From the NCBI RefSeq assembly GCF_014697375.1, contig NZ_JACJRS010000020.1, positions 1 to 64,000 of the forward strand: a stretch of 64,000 nucleotides of DNA, given 5' to 3'. Position numbers and translations under genes: made by a program. Positions 9,565 to 17,994 of this stretch are shown one piece after another; position 1 is the stretch's first letter, and the number at the start of each line of letters is the position of its first letter. This stretch comes from Phormidium sp. FACHB-1136. Its GTDB lineage: Bacteria; Cyanobacteriota; Cyanobacteriia; Phormidesmidales; Phormidesmidaceae. The notes under the pieces were generated by a model, which was not told where the DNA came from, made no database searches, and saw only the letters and a program-made list of their open reading frames with translations.

Positions 9565-10266
9565 TTAAACAAAGTGGTAAGGCGGTAGGGGGGCGCTGAG
9601 GTGAATCTGCCAGTGGGGGGCTTGGGCCTGCCACTGGGTCAGGGCTTGGGCTAAGGCGTCCTGCTGCGACCGGGACAGGAGCAGATACACCTTGGTTTCG
9701 GGGTTGCCATCATCCACGACCGAGTTGCCGTAGGCGGCGGCGATGGCCTGGATCAGCCCTTGCCGTTCCTCCTGCTGCTGTTGTTGGGCCTCGGTGAGCG
9801 CCTGGAGACTTTGCTTCTTGGCCAAAAAATAGTCTCGCCCCTTCAGTCCCTCCGGCAGCGGCGGCGGGCTGAGATCGGTGGGTATGAGCTTAATCTGGTA
9901 TTCGGCTCGGTCGGCGAGGTCGGCAAACTTGGCTTGGTAGGTGGCTTGTTCCTGGCTTAGGTAGGCTTCCAGATATTCGAGGGCGGGAAATTGGGTGCCA
10001 AACCGCAGCGGCAGTAGGGGGGCTTGCTGAAACAGGTGGCACAGCACCCGGTCGTGGCTCAGCACCGCCGTTAGCAGTCGCGGATGATCGGCCTGGATCA
10101 CCTCTAGGTCAATATCGGTTTCCACAAAGGCCGCCAGATCGCCCACCGACACTAGGGATATTTGGCCCTCAATGCCGGGAGGAAGATCCAGCGGTTGATC
10201 CGGGCTCAGGCAGAGGCCATAGACATAGAGAGGGGATCTGGGGCTGGGGGAGGACGGCTTGGCCAT
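9565..10266 (-). CDS. GvpL/GvpF-family gas vesicle protein, isolated copy
   Basis: 233 residues. The family pattern is clear: an N-terminal LYVYGL strand, internal DLAAFVE, the H-x3-L-x2-V motif around SHDRVLCHLF, then PLRFGTQF and a helical second half rich in Gln, ending with a ferredoxin-like strand and LPPYHF. GvpF/GvpL are minor gas-vesicle proteins thought to act in assembly. No gvpA, gvpN, gvpK or gvpJ lies in the window, so this may be a remnant, a separate locus or a repurposed paralog. The gap to terB-like is 25 bases, suggesting co-transcription downstream of it. Confidence 0.85.
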   Translation of the reverse strand: MAKPSSPSPRSPLYVYGLCLSPDQPLDLPPGIEGQISLVSVGDLAAFVETDIDLEVIQADHPRLLTAVLSHDRVLCHLFQQAPLLPLRFGTQFPALEYLEAYLSQEQATYQAKFADLADRAEYQIKLIPTDLSPPPLPEGLKGRDYFLAKKQSLQALTEAQQQQQEERQGLIQAIAAAYGNSVVDDGNPETKVYLLLSRSQQDALAQALTQWQAQAPHWQIHLSAPLPPYHFV

Positions 10267-10291
10267 GGGGTTTCGGGAGATACAACCGGAC

Positions 10292-10744
10292 TTAGCCTCG
10301 GTTTTTGATAGTCATCACCTGCACAATTTGCAGGGCCGTATCGCCGGGAATTTCGAGAATGCGGTAGAGATCGTCCAGAAACGCCTGCTCCTGGGGGGTC
10401 ACGGTGCGATCCGACAGCACCAAATCCGTGGCGATGGCAAAGGCGGTTTCTCGCAAATCTGAGGGTAGAGCCACCTTGGCCTGATCCACCAAGGCCGCTG
10501 GCCCCTGCTCCTTCAGGCGCATCAACAAACTGTCAAACAGACGATGCAGCATGTCCTCTGGGTAGCCCTGAAAGAGGTGCATCCGCGACAGCATCATGGT
10601 CATGTCTTGGCCCTCCTGGTCGGCTAGGTAGCCATCGGCAGCAATGGCCACCAGGGCAATGCTGGCAATGGCTTCAGCCGCACCCATCAGTTGAGGACTG
10701 TCCGTTTCGCCGTCGGATGTAAACACTTTATCAAATAGCCCCAT
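10292..10744 (-). CDS. TerB-like (tellurite-resistance/DUF533 type) protein
   Basis: 150 residues, all helical. Two repeats carry the acidic TerB pattern: AIAADGYLADQEGQDM (about residues 33-48) and VLSDRTVTPQEQAFLDDL (about 109-126), each able to bind a metal. Small TerB proteins of this kind are widespread in cyanobacteria; a direct role in tellurite resistance is not shown. No other ter genes are near. Located between mutL (270 bases upstream) and the GvpF-like gene, all on the minus strand. Confidence 0.75.
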   Translation of the reverse strand: MGLFDKVFTSDGETDSPQLMGAAEAIASIALVAIAADGYLADQEGQDMTMMLSRMHLFQGYPEDMLHRLFDSLLMRLKEQGPAALVDQAKVALPSDLRETAFAIATDLVLSDRTVTPQEQAFLDDLYRILEIPGDTALQIVQVMTIKNRG

Positions 10745-11014
10745 GATGGCCTCGCTAGTCGTCCGTAGTTCAATCTTGCCTCAGATTGTGGGCTTCGTAA
10801 CCAAGACTTGCGGAGTTGTTACAGCCCAGCCACCTGGGTGTGATCGATCTCACTGCCCGCCGTGACAAGGCTCCTGGGCATTTCCACCGCTTGTATAGAT
10901 ACTAAGGAAGACTCAACATTAACCGAGTCATCTACAGGGAACACACAACGAATCGGCAAGCCCTCCGGGGAATGTCGATTTTTTTTGCCTAGTTTTTTAT
11001 CTAGATCGCCCGGT

Positions 11015-12889
11015 TTAGCCCAACCCATGGCTTTTGCCAATCACCCAGTGGCGGCGGAAAAAGCGGGCCAAGCTGGTTTCGGTAAGGGTGAGGCAGATCG
11101 GGCGTCCGTGGGGGCAGGTGCGAGGGTGGCGAGTGCGCTGCCAGTCGTTTAGGAGCGTCTGCATCTCTGGCAGACTGAGGGGGGTGCCGTTGCGTAGGGC
11201 GGTGCGACAGGCTACGGCCACCAGGGCCGCATCAAAATTTTGTCCCCGGCTCAGTTCCATCAACGCCTCAGCTAGATCGGGCCGATCCTTGAGGGGGGCG
11301 GGGGCTTGGCGAATGGCCCAGCGCTGGGGGCCAAAGGGGTCCACAGTGATGCCAATCCGCTGAAGTTGTTCCCGTTGCTCTTCGCCCAAACCCTCCAACA
11401 CCACGGGGTGATCCAGCGACACCACCGACCATCGATCCTGAAGCCGCTCGTACAGCACCCGCTCATGGGCAATGTGCTGCTCAATCACACAGAGGCCATC
11501 CCCCTGTTCCGCTACGATGTAGCGCCCTTGTACCTGGGCCACCGCCGTCAGGCCCATTCCCAGCGGCCTCGCCTCCGGTAGGGGATCGGATAGATTCACC
11601 CCCGGATAGACACCCGACTCGATCCTAGGCGCTGGATCCCCTGCCGTCCTGGTCTCTGTTGCAATGTCTAACCCAGGCCTTGCCCCCGCCGTGACCCCAT
11701 AGCCCCCTCCGGCCTCGGCGGCTTTGACCAACTGGATCACCCGTGGGTTGCCCTCGGTGATAGGGCTGTGGCCTAACAAAGCCCGGATACAGGCTTGCCC
11801 CTGGGCAATCCAGTCCTCTAAATGGTGAAGATACAGGGTGGATTTATCGGGGCTGCGATGCCAGTCGATGGCCTGGGGCGGTAGGGACAGGTGCAGAAAA
11901 CAAAGGGGAAACCGATGGCGAGGCAGGGTGTGTCGAAAGGCGTGGATGAGGCCCTGCTCTAAATCGGGCAGGGTAATGACACGACCATTGACCGCCACCT
12001 TCACCCAGTCGGGACGAGCCCGGTGGCAGCGGTCGGGCAGGCCAATCACAGCATAGATACTAAATGACGATTCGGGGGATGGTTCGGGGGATGGTTCGGG
12101 CGACGGTTCGGGCGACGGTTCGGGCGATAGATTGGATGAAATGCCTAGATGGATCGATGGATGGAGCGATGGAGGGGAAACAGTGAATACCCCAGACGTG
12201 GTAAGTTCCCGTAAATCTTCCTCCGCCACCCCATGCAATCGTTGTGGAATAATCGCCTTGGCGGTTGACCCAGGGGCGATGGTAAACCAGGAGCGGTCGT
12301 TGGTTTGGGCGGTCCAGGTAATCCCTGGATGGCAGAGGGCGAGATCCTGAATCACCCCCTGCACGGCCCGGAGTTGGCGGCTGGGAGCGGGCAACCCCTG
12401 GCGGCGGGAAGGCCACCGGGCAAACAAATCCGCCACGGTGGCAATGGTGCCCGGTGCCATGGCTATGGGCTGAGAAGACAGGGGGGCTCCGGTGCGGGCA
12501 TAGGTCACCGCCCACCCCTGATCGGCGAAGGCTGGACGGCTGCATAGGGTGAGAACGCCCACCTGGGTCAAGCTGTAGAGTGCCTGCCCCCGAAAGCCCA
12601 AACTCTTCACCTGCCAAAGATCCTGGGGATGGTGAATCTTGCTGGTGCTGTGGGCCATCGCCGCCCAGGGGAGAGAATGTTCCCCAATGCCCCGGCCATT
12701 GTCCACCACCTGCACCCGCCCCAGATCCGGCCAAAGCTGCACCGTAATTCGGTTCGCCTGGGCATCGATAGCGTTTTCCACCAGTTCGCGCACTACCGCC
12801 GCCAGGGAATCCACCACCTGCCCCGCCGCCATCTGGGCCACCATGGCCTCCGGCAGGGGACGAATGGCCTCTGGCTCGTGACCTGCCAT
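11015..12889 (-). CDS. mutL: DNA mismatch repair protein MutL
   Basis: 624 residues from the ATG at 12889 (MAGHEPEAIRPLP). The N-terminal GHKL ATPase has RELVENAIDA (catalytic Glu near residue 35), DNGRGI, TSKI and GFRGQALYSL. The last and MAAGQV carry Gln where most MutL have Glu. A linker holds a PEPS tandem repeat (about 254-275). The C-terminal domain keeps the endonuclease metal motif as EQHIAHERVLYE plus ACRTALRNG and CPHGRP, so it should be a nicking MutL, as usual outside the MutH-containing bacteria. MutS is not in the window. Confidence 0.93.
   Translation of the reverse strand: MAGHEPEAIRPLPEAMVAQMAAGQVVDSLAAVVRELVENAIDAQANRITVQLWPDLGRVQVVDNGRGIGEHSLPWAAMAHSTSKIHHPQDLWQVKSLGFRGQALYSLTQVGVLTLCSRPAFADQGWAVTYARTGAPLSSQPIAMAPGTIATVADLFARWPSRRQGLPAPSRQLRAVQGVIQDLALCHPGITWTAQTNDRSWFTIAPGSTAKAIIPQRLHGVAEEDLRELTTSGVFTVSPPSLHPSIHLGISSNLSPEPSPEPSPEPSPEPSPESSFSIYAVIGLPDRCHRARPDWVKVAVNGRVITLPDLEQGLIHAFRHTLPRHRFPLCFLHLSLPPQAIDWHRSPDKSTLYLHHLEDWIAQGQACIRALLGHSPITEGNPRVIQLVKAAEAGGGYGVTAGARPGLDIATETRTAGDPAPRIESGVYPGVNLSDPLPEARPLGMGLTAVAQVQGRYIVAEQGDGLCVIEQHIAHERVLYERLQDRWSVVSLDHPVVLEGLGEEQREQLQRIGITVDPFGPQRWAIRQAPAPLKDRPDLAEALMELSRGQNFDAALVAVACRTALRNGTPLSLPEMQTLLNDWQRTRHPRTCPHGRPICLTLTETSLARFFRRHWVIGKSHGLG
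12064..12126 (-). repeat. 12-bp tandem repeat coding for (PEPS)n in MutL linker
   Basis: Five near-identical 12-base units (plus strand GGTTCGGGNGAT/C) lie in frame within mutL, coding for repeated Pro-Glu-Pro-Ser. They sit in the flexible linker between the ATPase and endonuclease domains. A 12-base period keeps the frame, so copy number could vary between strains without breaking the gene. Confidence 0.85.
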
Positions 12890-13178
12890 TGGGTTAGCGC
12901 TAGAACTCAACCAATCCGCGATAATGGCTGCCTCACCATGAACATAACTGGGCAGGGGTACCCTAGGCCAAAGCCAAGTCCCAGCCTGTATTCACCATTA
13001 TGACCCCATACCCTCAGTAGGCTGAACCTAGGGAAATAGATCGCGTCAAACGTGAAAATTCTCAATCCATCCGCACAGCCAAATCCGCATCATGTCCAGC
13101 TTTGTTAACAAAAGTTTGCAGAGAGTGGTGAGGCTTGTTACATTGCAAGGGACAGATGTTCTCCACCTCCTCAACACC

Positions 13179-13553
13179 ATGAACTTGTTTAGCTGGTTCC
13201 CCAAGCCCTCTCCCCTGCGGCCCGAGTCCCGTGTTTACGACCTGAAGGAACGCCTCGACTGGGGCGAACCCGCCCTCTCCATTGTGGATATCCGCAACCG
13301 AGCCGACTTCAGCGCTAGCCACATCACAGGGGCCATTTCCATCCCCGCCCACCAGCTCCTCGAAACCGCCCACCGCTGCTTCGAGATCGACCGCGATCTC
13401 TATATCTACGGCATCACTGACGAGGAAGCGAGCGTCGCTGCGGAACAACTGCGGACGGCTGGGTATACATCGGTATCGGTTCTGCGGGGTGGCGTTTCGG
13501 CCTGGAAAGCCGCCGGATTCCCCGTCGAAGCGATTCCTCAGATGGTCGCTTAA
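13179..13553 (+). CDS. Rhodanese-like domain protein lacking the catalytic cysteine
   Basis: 124 residues from the ATG at 13179 (MNLFSWFPKPSPL); an ATG at 13092 would add 29 residues of less likely sequence. A single rhodanese fold: IVDIRNRADFSASHITGAISIP (substrate-entry region), then a short active-site loop, then GYTSVSVLRGGVSAWKAAGFP. The loop reads YIYGITDEEA where active enzymes have C-x4-R, so the sulfur-accepting Cys is missing and sulfurtransferase activity is not expected. Similar Cys-less versions occur in cyanobacteria; a binding role is inferred. Followed by a clear terminator. Confidence 0.85.
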   Translation: MNLFSWFPKPSPLRPESRVYDLKERLDWGEPALSIVDIRNRADFSASHITGAISIPAHQLLETAHRCFEIDRDLYIYGITDEEASVAAEQLRTAGYTSVSVLRGGVSAWKAAGFPVEAIPQMVA

Positions 13554-13590
13554 GTCCGCCAATCACCTCAATCCTCAAGACTCCTAAGGG

Positions 13591-13622
13591 GTGCATTCGC
13601 TCAGCAATGCACTCTTTTTTTA
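13591..13622 (+). terminator. Rho-independent terminator after the rhodanese gene
   Basis: Perfect 7-bp stem GTGCATT (13591-13597) / AATGCAC (13606-13612) with an 8-base loop, followed by a run of T with one interrupting C. It lies 38 bases after the rhodanese stop and before the convergent ferredoxin gene. The stem resembles the GGTGCATTCGC...GCAATACACC repeat near 24180, so the terminator may have been built from a dispersed repeat. Confidence 0.85.
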
Positions 13623-13675
13623 GGTATGCCAACCTCCGAAAGCCGCAGTATACTCGCCGCCATCGATGGGGCTGG

Positions 13676-13915
13676 CTACCAAGTTGGGTCAACATAGAGG
13701 TTAATCACCACCGGATTGACCCCTGGGGGCACTGCCGAAATACAGGCACAGATGGGATCAGTGGATCCCTCTAGTTCCACTTCGCAGGCGTGGCACGATC
13801 CCATCAGGCAACCCGTGGGGATGGTGATTCCGGCCCGATGGGCCACCTGCAACAGGGGTTCACCTACCTCGGCGGTGATTGTGATGTCGTCGGGCAAAAA
13901 CTGCACTGTCACCAT
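13676..13915 (-). CDS. Small 2Fe-2S ferredoxin-like protein
   Basis: 79 residues. The plant-type iron-sulfur loop is present as TGCLMGSCHAC (Cys-36, Cys-41, Cys-44), with Cys-56 or Cys-58 as the fourth ligand (PICACIS). The chain is shorter than photosynthetic PetF (about 97 residues) and the loop spacing and SCHACEVE match the subgroup seen in id-type or auxiliary ferredoxins, so it is likely an electron carrier for a specific partner rather than the main photosynthetic one. Next gene upstream on the same strand is the DUF2470 protein, 72 bases away. Confidence 0.85.
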   Translation of the reverse strand: MVTVQFLPDDITITAEVGEPLLQVAHRAGITIPTGCLMGSCHACEVELEGSTDPICACISAVPPGVNPVVINLYVDPTW

Positions 13916-13987
13916 AATCCTGTCAGGTCACCAATCCTGTACTGCCACCAATCCTTGTACCGTCTACCAATCTTGTACCGTCACAGC

Positions 13988-14269
13988 CTAGGCCGAGGCT
14001 GACCGAGCCTTGAGCATGGCCACCAGGGTGTGGTGGGCGTCTTCGGCCCCAGCTAGGGTATGGTCGAAGGCCACGCGCACCGATTGGGGCTGATTGTCTA
14101 CCGTGGCTGTGAGATCCATGCCTTCGGGGTCAATGGCATTGAGGATGGCGGCGGTGGCACTGGGCAAGTTGCCGTAGGTGGTGGCGTAGAACAACACGGC
14201 TTCCGCATGGTCTTTGTTCATATGCTTGCAAATACGGTCGCTCACGGCGGCGGTAATGGGCTCGGCCAT
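13988..14269 (-). CDS. DUF2470 protein (HugZ-type heme-associated domain alone)
   Basis: 93 residues consisting of a single DUF2470 domain: ICKHMNKDHAEAVLFYA near the N-terminus, then DPEGMDLTA and VRVAFDHTLAGAEDAHHTLVAML. This domain is the C-terminal part of HugZ-type heme-utilisation proteins, where it helps bind heme; cyanobacteria often carry it alone. Upstream of and on the same strand as the small ferredoxin, with a shared redox/iron theme, though the 72-base spacing does not prove an operon. Confidence 0.85.
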   Translation of the reverse strand: MAEPITAAVSDRICKHMNKDHAEAVLFYATTYGNLPSATAAILNAIDPEGMDLTATVDNQPQSVRVAFDHTLAGAEDAHHTLVAMLKARSASA

Positions 14270-14325
14270 AGGAAATCTCGTAAACTACATCAACACAGGA
14301 TAATGTAGCGCACCCCCTTCCCGCG

Positions 14326-14751
14326 ATGACACCCAACCCTTCCCCCCAGGCCCAGCACCCCTGGCCCACAGGATACTTGTTCCAAAGCCCTGGAGCCCAC
14401 TTGACCTACCGGGTGGTTGGCCCCTGCTGTCGGTTGTTTGACCGCGAGCAGTTGCCCTGGCCCTGCTGCCGGATTCAGTGGCGAGGTAAGGAACCCAGTT
14501 GGCGGCGTGTCGGCAAGCGCCTGGTGCCCGATCTCGCCACCCGCAAATCTCCCTCCTACTGTGTGGAAATTGTCGGTCAGGGCTACCATACTCAGCCCTT
14601 CGTAACCACCCTCTACACCGCTCAGTTCGATGCCGCCACCCGCAACTGGTGGTACACCAAAACCGCCCATCTCACCCATGGGGAAGATCGGGTTACAGGC
14701 AATCCCCCCCGTCAGGCTGAAGCGGTGGGCCTATCCCATCCCTCGTCCTGA
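14326..14751 (+). CDS. Hypothetical protein
   Basis: 141 residues starting with MTPNPSPQAQHPWPTGYLF. Compact and rich in aromatic residues and Cys (e.g. GPCCRLF, WPCCRIQW, RNWWYTKTAHLTH). No signal peptide or membrane segment. I do not recognise a named family. It is divergent from the DUF2470 gene (56 bases between starts). Its last 21 bases overlap the 3' end of the amidohydrolase gene on the other strand. Coding is favoured by its length and codon pattern against a long antisense frame. Confidence 0.6.
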   Translation: MTPNPSPQAQHPWPTGYLFQSPGAHLTYRVVGPCCRLFDREQLPWPCCRIQWRGKEPSWRRVGKRLVPDLATRKSPSYCVEIVGQGYHTQPFVTTLYTAQFDAATRNWWYTKTAHLTHGEDRVTGNPPRQAEAVGLSHPSS

Positions 14752-16116
14752 TAGAACCTCGTCGAGTTCGGCATAGTCGGGCAGGGTGCGGTCAATAGCA
14801 ACTCCATGGCGCAGTACCACGCGGTCGCTCTGGGGGCGAGAGAGTAATTCATTCAGGCTACGGGCCTTGAACAGCACTAAATCCGCTGCTTGACCGACTC
14901 CAATTTGCCCGCCCTGGGGCAGGCCAAGGATACGGGCGGGGGTGGTGGTGACGGCCTGGGGCCAGGTGCCAAAGGGGGCGTCTAATTGGCCTAGACGTAC
15001 GCCCTGGTTAAACACCTCCAGCATGTCGTGGTCGCCGTAGGCAAAGAAGGGATCGCGGCAGTTGTCGCTGGCGAGGGCAACGGGCACCCCGGCCTGGGCC
15101 AGTTCCGGCAGCAGGGTTACGCCTCGGTAGCGGGGCATTCGTCCGGCCTGACGATCCTGCAAATAGGCGTTGCACAGGGGCAAGCTGATGACCGCCATGT
15201 CGGCCTGCTTCACGAGGGCTAGGGTTTGTGCTACCTGGTCTTCGGGTTGCACCGAGAGGCTACAGGCATGGCCACAGGTTACCTGGCCGCTAAAGTTGTG
15301 GCGCAGTTTAGCCTCGGCCATCCAGCGCAGCCCTTTGGCCTCTGGGTCAAGGCTTTCGTCTACGTGGACATCCAAATCTAGCCCCCGTTCCTGGGCCAGA
15401 CGAAAGGCGGCATCAATCCGCTCTCTCAGCCGAGGTTGGGGATACAGAACGCCCCCCAGTAGGCCACCATACTGGGCAACCCGATCCGCCAATTCTGCCG
15501 CTATCGGGGTCTCGTAGACCTCCATCCCAACTAGGGCTACGGCTTGCAGGGTCAGGCGTCCGGCCCATTGGCGACGTAGGTCATCCAACACCGCCCAGCT
15601 TAGCTCGCCCTGGGGGCCAAGGCTGTCTAGGTGGGTGCGAAGGGCTTGGGTGCCGTGGGCGTAGCTACAGCGCAGGGCAAAGTCCATCCGTTGCTGCAAC
15701 TCCGCCGCCGACCAGCGAGGATAGTCCTGCCGCACTGCCGTGATCGCTGCGCCAAAGGTGCCGTCGGGGTTGGCCTGTCGGGGCCAAATGTGGGCCTTGT
15801 CGAGGTGGGTATGGCTGTCTACAAAGCAAGGCCACACGAGCCCCTGGCGCAAATCCCAGGTGAGGGCTTCCTCCGGCACGGGCTGGCTGGCTGGGATAAT
15901 CGCCCCAATCTGCCCCTGGCGCACCTCCAGATGGGCGGCGACGAGTTCCTCCCGCCAGGGGGGAACAGCGAGGGAGGGGATCGGTATTTTCCAGGAGACC
16001 GATCTATCCAAACAGCAGAGAGGAATACGGATATGGGTTAGCCAGTAGCGATCTGGGGTCGATAGACCATCGGCAGGCGGGCTACCCGTAGGAAGAAAAT
16101 CAGGCAATCGGGTCAT
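14731..16116 (-). CDS. Cytosine deaminase-like amidohydrolase
   Basis: 461 residues from the ATG at 16116 (MTRLPDFLPTG). The metal-dependent amidohydrolase set is complete: VDSHTHLDKAH (first His pair), LDVHVDESLD (His plus catalytic-region Glu), GHACSLS (His) and ASDNCRDPFF (Asp). HTHLDK and SDN-x-RDPF are characteristic of CodA-type cytosine deaminases. These convert cytosine to uracil, but related enzymes act on other N-heterocycles, so the substrate is uncertain. It stands alone, and its 3' end overlaps the convergent hypothetical gene by 21 bases. Confidence 0.85.
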   Translation of the reverse strand: MTRLPDFLPTGSPPADGLSTPDRYWLTHIRIPLCCLDRSVSWKIPIPSLAVPPWREELVAAHLEVRQGQIGAIIPASQPVPEEALTWDLRQGLVWPCFVDSHTHLDKAHIWPRQANPDGTFGAAITAVRQDYPRWSAAELQQRMDFALRCSYAHGTQALRTHLDSLGPQGELSWAVLDDLRRQWAGRLTLQAVALVGMEVYETPIAAELADRVAQYGGLLGGVLYPQPRLRERIDAAFRLAQERGLDLDVHVDESLDPEAKGLRWMAEAKLRHNFSGQVTCGHACSLSVQPEDQVAQTLALVKQADMAVISLPLCNAYLQDRQAGRMPRYRGVTLLPELAQAGVPVALASDNCRDPFFAYGDHDMLEVFNQGVRLGQLDAPFGTWPQAVTTTPARILGLPQGGQIGVGQAADLVLFKARSLNELLSRPQSDRVVLRHGVAIDRTLPDYAELDEVLSGRGMG

Positions 16117-16370
16117 GAATCGGCCCAGGGGAGAGGGGTGTGGCCGATGAGACGACCACAGCAATCACTGTAGCGTGATCGATATCACACCGACTCGTGA
16201 GCAGGGTTACGTCTAGGGCACGATGGGATCACCAAGGGGAGGCCAACCGGTCACCTCACCCCCCTTGACATAGGAGTAATTTAAACATAAGGACATAATG
16301 TTTTCCGTTCCCATTTTGGGAATGTTAATAGAATAGGGTGTTTCTACTCTTAGTCTGCGAGGTAAACCCC

Positions 16371-16457
16371 ATGGTTAGCAACACAACCTTTCACATTTTC
16401 TGGCAATCCGGCGTTTCCGTCTTTGGATTCCTACTGCTGGTTATCCTGCTCGCCTAG
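16371..16457 (+). CDS. 28-residue single-helix membrane peptide
   Basis: ATG at 16371 to TAG at 16455-16457 gives 28 residues: a short polar start (MVSNTTFHIFWQSG) then one hydrophobic helix (VSVFGFLLLVILLA). GAGGT-type Shine-Dalgarno pairing is suggested by GCGAGGTAA about 8 bases upstream. This is the size of small cyanobacterial photosystem, b6f or NDH subunits, but it does not match PetN, PetG, PetL, PsaM or PsbM sequences as I remember them. Lies in a 468-base gap between the amidohydrolase and mdh. Identity unknown. Confidence 0.55.
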   Translation: MVSNTTFHIFWQSGVSVFGFLLLVILLA

Positions 16458-16584
16458 GTTATCCCCTGGGATAGCGATTGGCTGAGATACGTCCGTTCCT
16501 CCTAACGGCAACCCAATTAACGGCAACAAGGCTGATTCCAGAACACCGCCCCCCTTTGTCATACCCAAGGTTTCAGCTCACCAC

Positions 16585-17559
16585 CTAGGTCAATAGCAAC
16601 GCTAGAGCTTGGTTCAAGCTCTGTTTCACCGATGCCGCCGAGCGCATTAACGCGTCCTGTTCCGCTGGTGTTAAGGCGGCGAGTTCGATAATCCGCTCTA
16701 CCCCGCCCTTACCCAACTGGCAGGGCACACCTAAATACACATCCTCTAGGCCATACTGCCCCGTCAAATAGGCCGCCGTGGGAAGAATGCGGGACTGACC
16801 CAACACAATGGATTCAACCATGGCGCAGGTAGCGGCGGCTGGAGCATAGTAAGCTCCCCCCTGTTTGAGCAGGGACACGATCTCGGCTCCACCGTGGCGG
16901 GTGCGGTCAATGGCAGCTTGGATGCGGTCAGGGGGCAACAGTTCCGTGACCGGAATACCGCTCACCGTGGAGTAGCTGGGTAAGGGCACCATCAGATCGC
17001 CGTGGCTACCCAACACCATCGCCGCCACATCCCCAGCCGGAACCCCCAGTTCCGCCGCCAAAAAGGTTTGAAACCGAGCGGAATCTAGCACCCCCGCCAT
17101 GCCCATCACCCGCTGGGGCGGCAGACCACTCACCTTCCAAGCCAAATAGGTCATCACATCCAAGGGATTGGTGACCATAATTAGACTGGCGTGGGGAGAA
17201 TAGACGAGGGATTGGCGCACCACCTCTGCCACGATGTTGCCGTTAGTGGTCAGCAAATCCTCACGGCTCATGCCGGGGCGGCGGGGTAGCCCAGCGGTAA
17301 TGACCAGCAGGTCGGAGTTGGCGGTGTCGGCATAGTCGTTGGTGCCTCGAATGGTGTGGCCATAGCGCCCGTGGCTACGGGCCTGGTTGAGGTCGAGGGC
17401 CAGCCCTTGGGGTCGGTCGGCAATCACATCAAACAACACCACATTGGCCAGGTCGCGCTGGGCGATGCATTGGGCCAAGGCGCTACCCACATGGCCAGCC
17501 CCAACGATGGTGACTTGGCTTTCATTACAGTAGGCAAGGGAGGGAAGAGAGGTCGCCAC
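16585..17559 (-). CDS. mdh: Malate dehydrogenase (LDH-like family)
   Basis: 324 residues. The NAD-binding motif GAGHVG sits at about residues 20-25 after a short leader. The substrate loop ITAGLPRRPGMSR has the Arg expected for malate/oxaloacetate. NPLDVMTY, the catalytic GSHGDLMVP and the C-terminal GKGGVERI are all present, so the LDH-like MDH group fits well. Catalyses malate/oxaloacetate interconversion in the partial TCA cycle. Monocistronic by context; 435 bases without genes lie upstream. Confidence 0.93.
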   Translation of the reverse strand: MATSLPSLAYCNESQVTIVGAGHVGSALAQCIAQRDLANVVLFDVIADRPQGLALDLNQARSHGRYGHTIRGTNDYADTANSDLLVITAGLPRRPGMSREDLLTTNGNIVAEVVRQSLVYSPHASLIMVTNPLDVMTYLAWKVSGLPPQRVMGMAGVLDSARFQTFLAAELGVPAGDVAAMVLGSHGDLMVPLPSYSTVSGIPVTELLPPDRIQAAIDRTRHGGAEIVSLLKQGGAYYAPAAATCAMVESIVLGQSRILPTAAYLTGQYGLEDVYLGVPCQLGKGGVERIIELAALTPAEQDALMRSAASVKQSLNQALALLLT

Positions 17560-17994
17560 GAGAGATGCCCATTAGGACTATGCCTCTATTGTCTTTACGG
17601 CCATAGGGAACTGTCTCGTAGTTGTTGATATTCTTAATCTTCTTAGGTTTCCCTTGATCCCTGTCGTTTTCAGGCGCTAAGCCATCCAGTCAAAGTCTAA
17701 GTCATTGAAAACTAAAGATTAACTTAAGCATTGTCAGACGTCGCAATCTCAGTAATTTTTCGCAGATGATTTTGCCGATCACATAGTGAGCCATCTCACG
17801 CTAAATTTCCCTTGCGCTCTCTGCGGTTTGTCTTGATTAAGTCGTGTTGTTCAAGCCTCCCAAGTCTTGCTACCCTGATTGCCTGACACATCTCTAGAGT
17901 AGGTTGGGTGCAGCAAAGCGGAACCCAACACTTGCCGAGGACTTCAGGCTGATATAGTTAACCCGTACACCTATGCTAAGTTGGTAGCGAGTAC
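17560..17994. other. Gene-free interval with palindromic repeat
   Basis: 435 bases, noticeably more A+T-rich than the flanks. The mdh promoter should lie in its left end. The only distinct structure is the repeat at 17898-17930. No open frame is convincing. Confidence 0.5.
17898..17930. repeat. GGTTGGGTGCAGCAAAGCGGAACCCAAC-type cyanobacterial repeat
   Basis: Hairpin with stem TTGGGT (17904-17909) and ACCCAA (17923-17928). It matches from memory the short repeat often scattered between genes in filamentous cyanobacteria (TAGGTTGGGT...AACCCAAC). Only one copy was noticed in this window. Confidence 0.65.

Noticed and set aside
10819-11040. 73-codon frame on the minus strand after mutL
   Set aside because: Overlaps the mutL end by 26 bases, has poor start context and A-run-driven Lys content; some helical look (DLDKKLGKK), but not enough to call a gene.
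12060-12734. Long frame overlapping mutL in another phase
   Set aside because: Lies wholly inside a certain gene and is built from His/Gly/Pro-rich shadow sequence.
14290-14679. Minus-strand frame opposite the 141-residue hypothetical protein
   Set aside because: Gly/Val-rich composition typical of an antisense frame; the plus-strand frame has the better start and codon pattern.
16265-16299. TTGACA plus CATAAT as a promoter for the 28-residue peptide
   Set aside because: The spacing is 23 bases, beyond the normal 15-19; no better -10 lies at the right distance.
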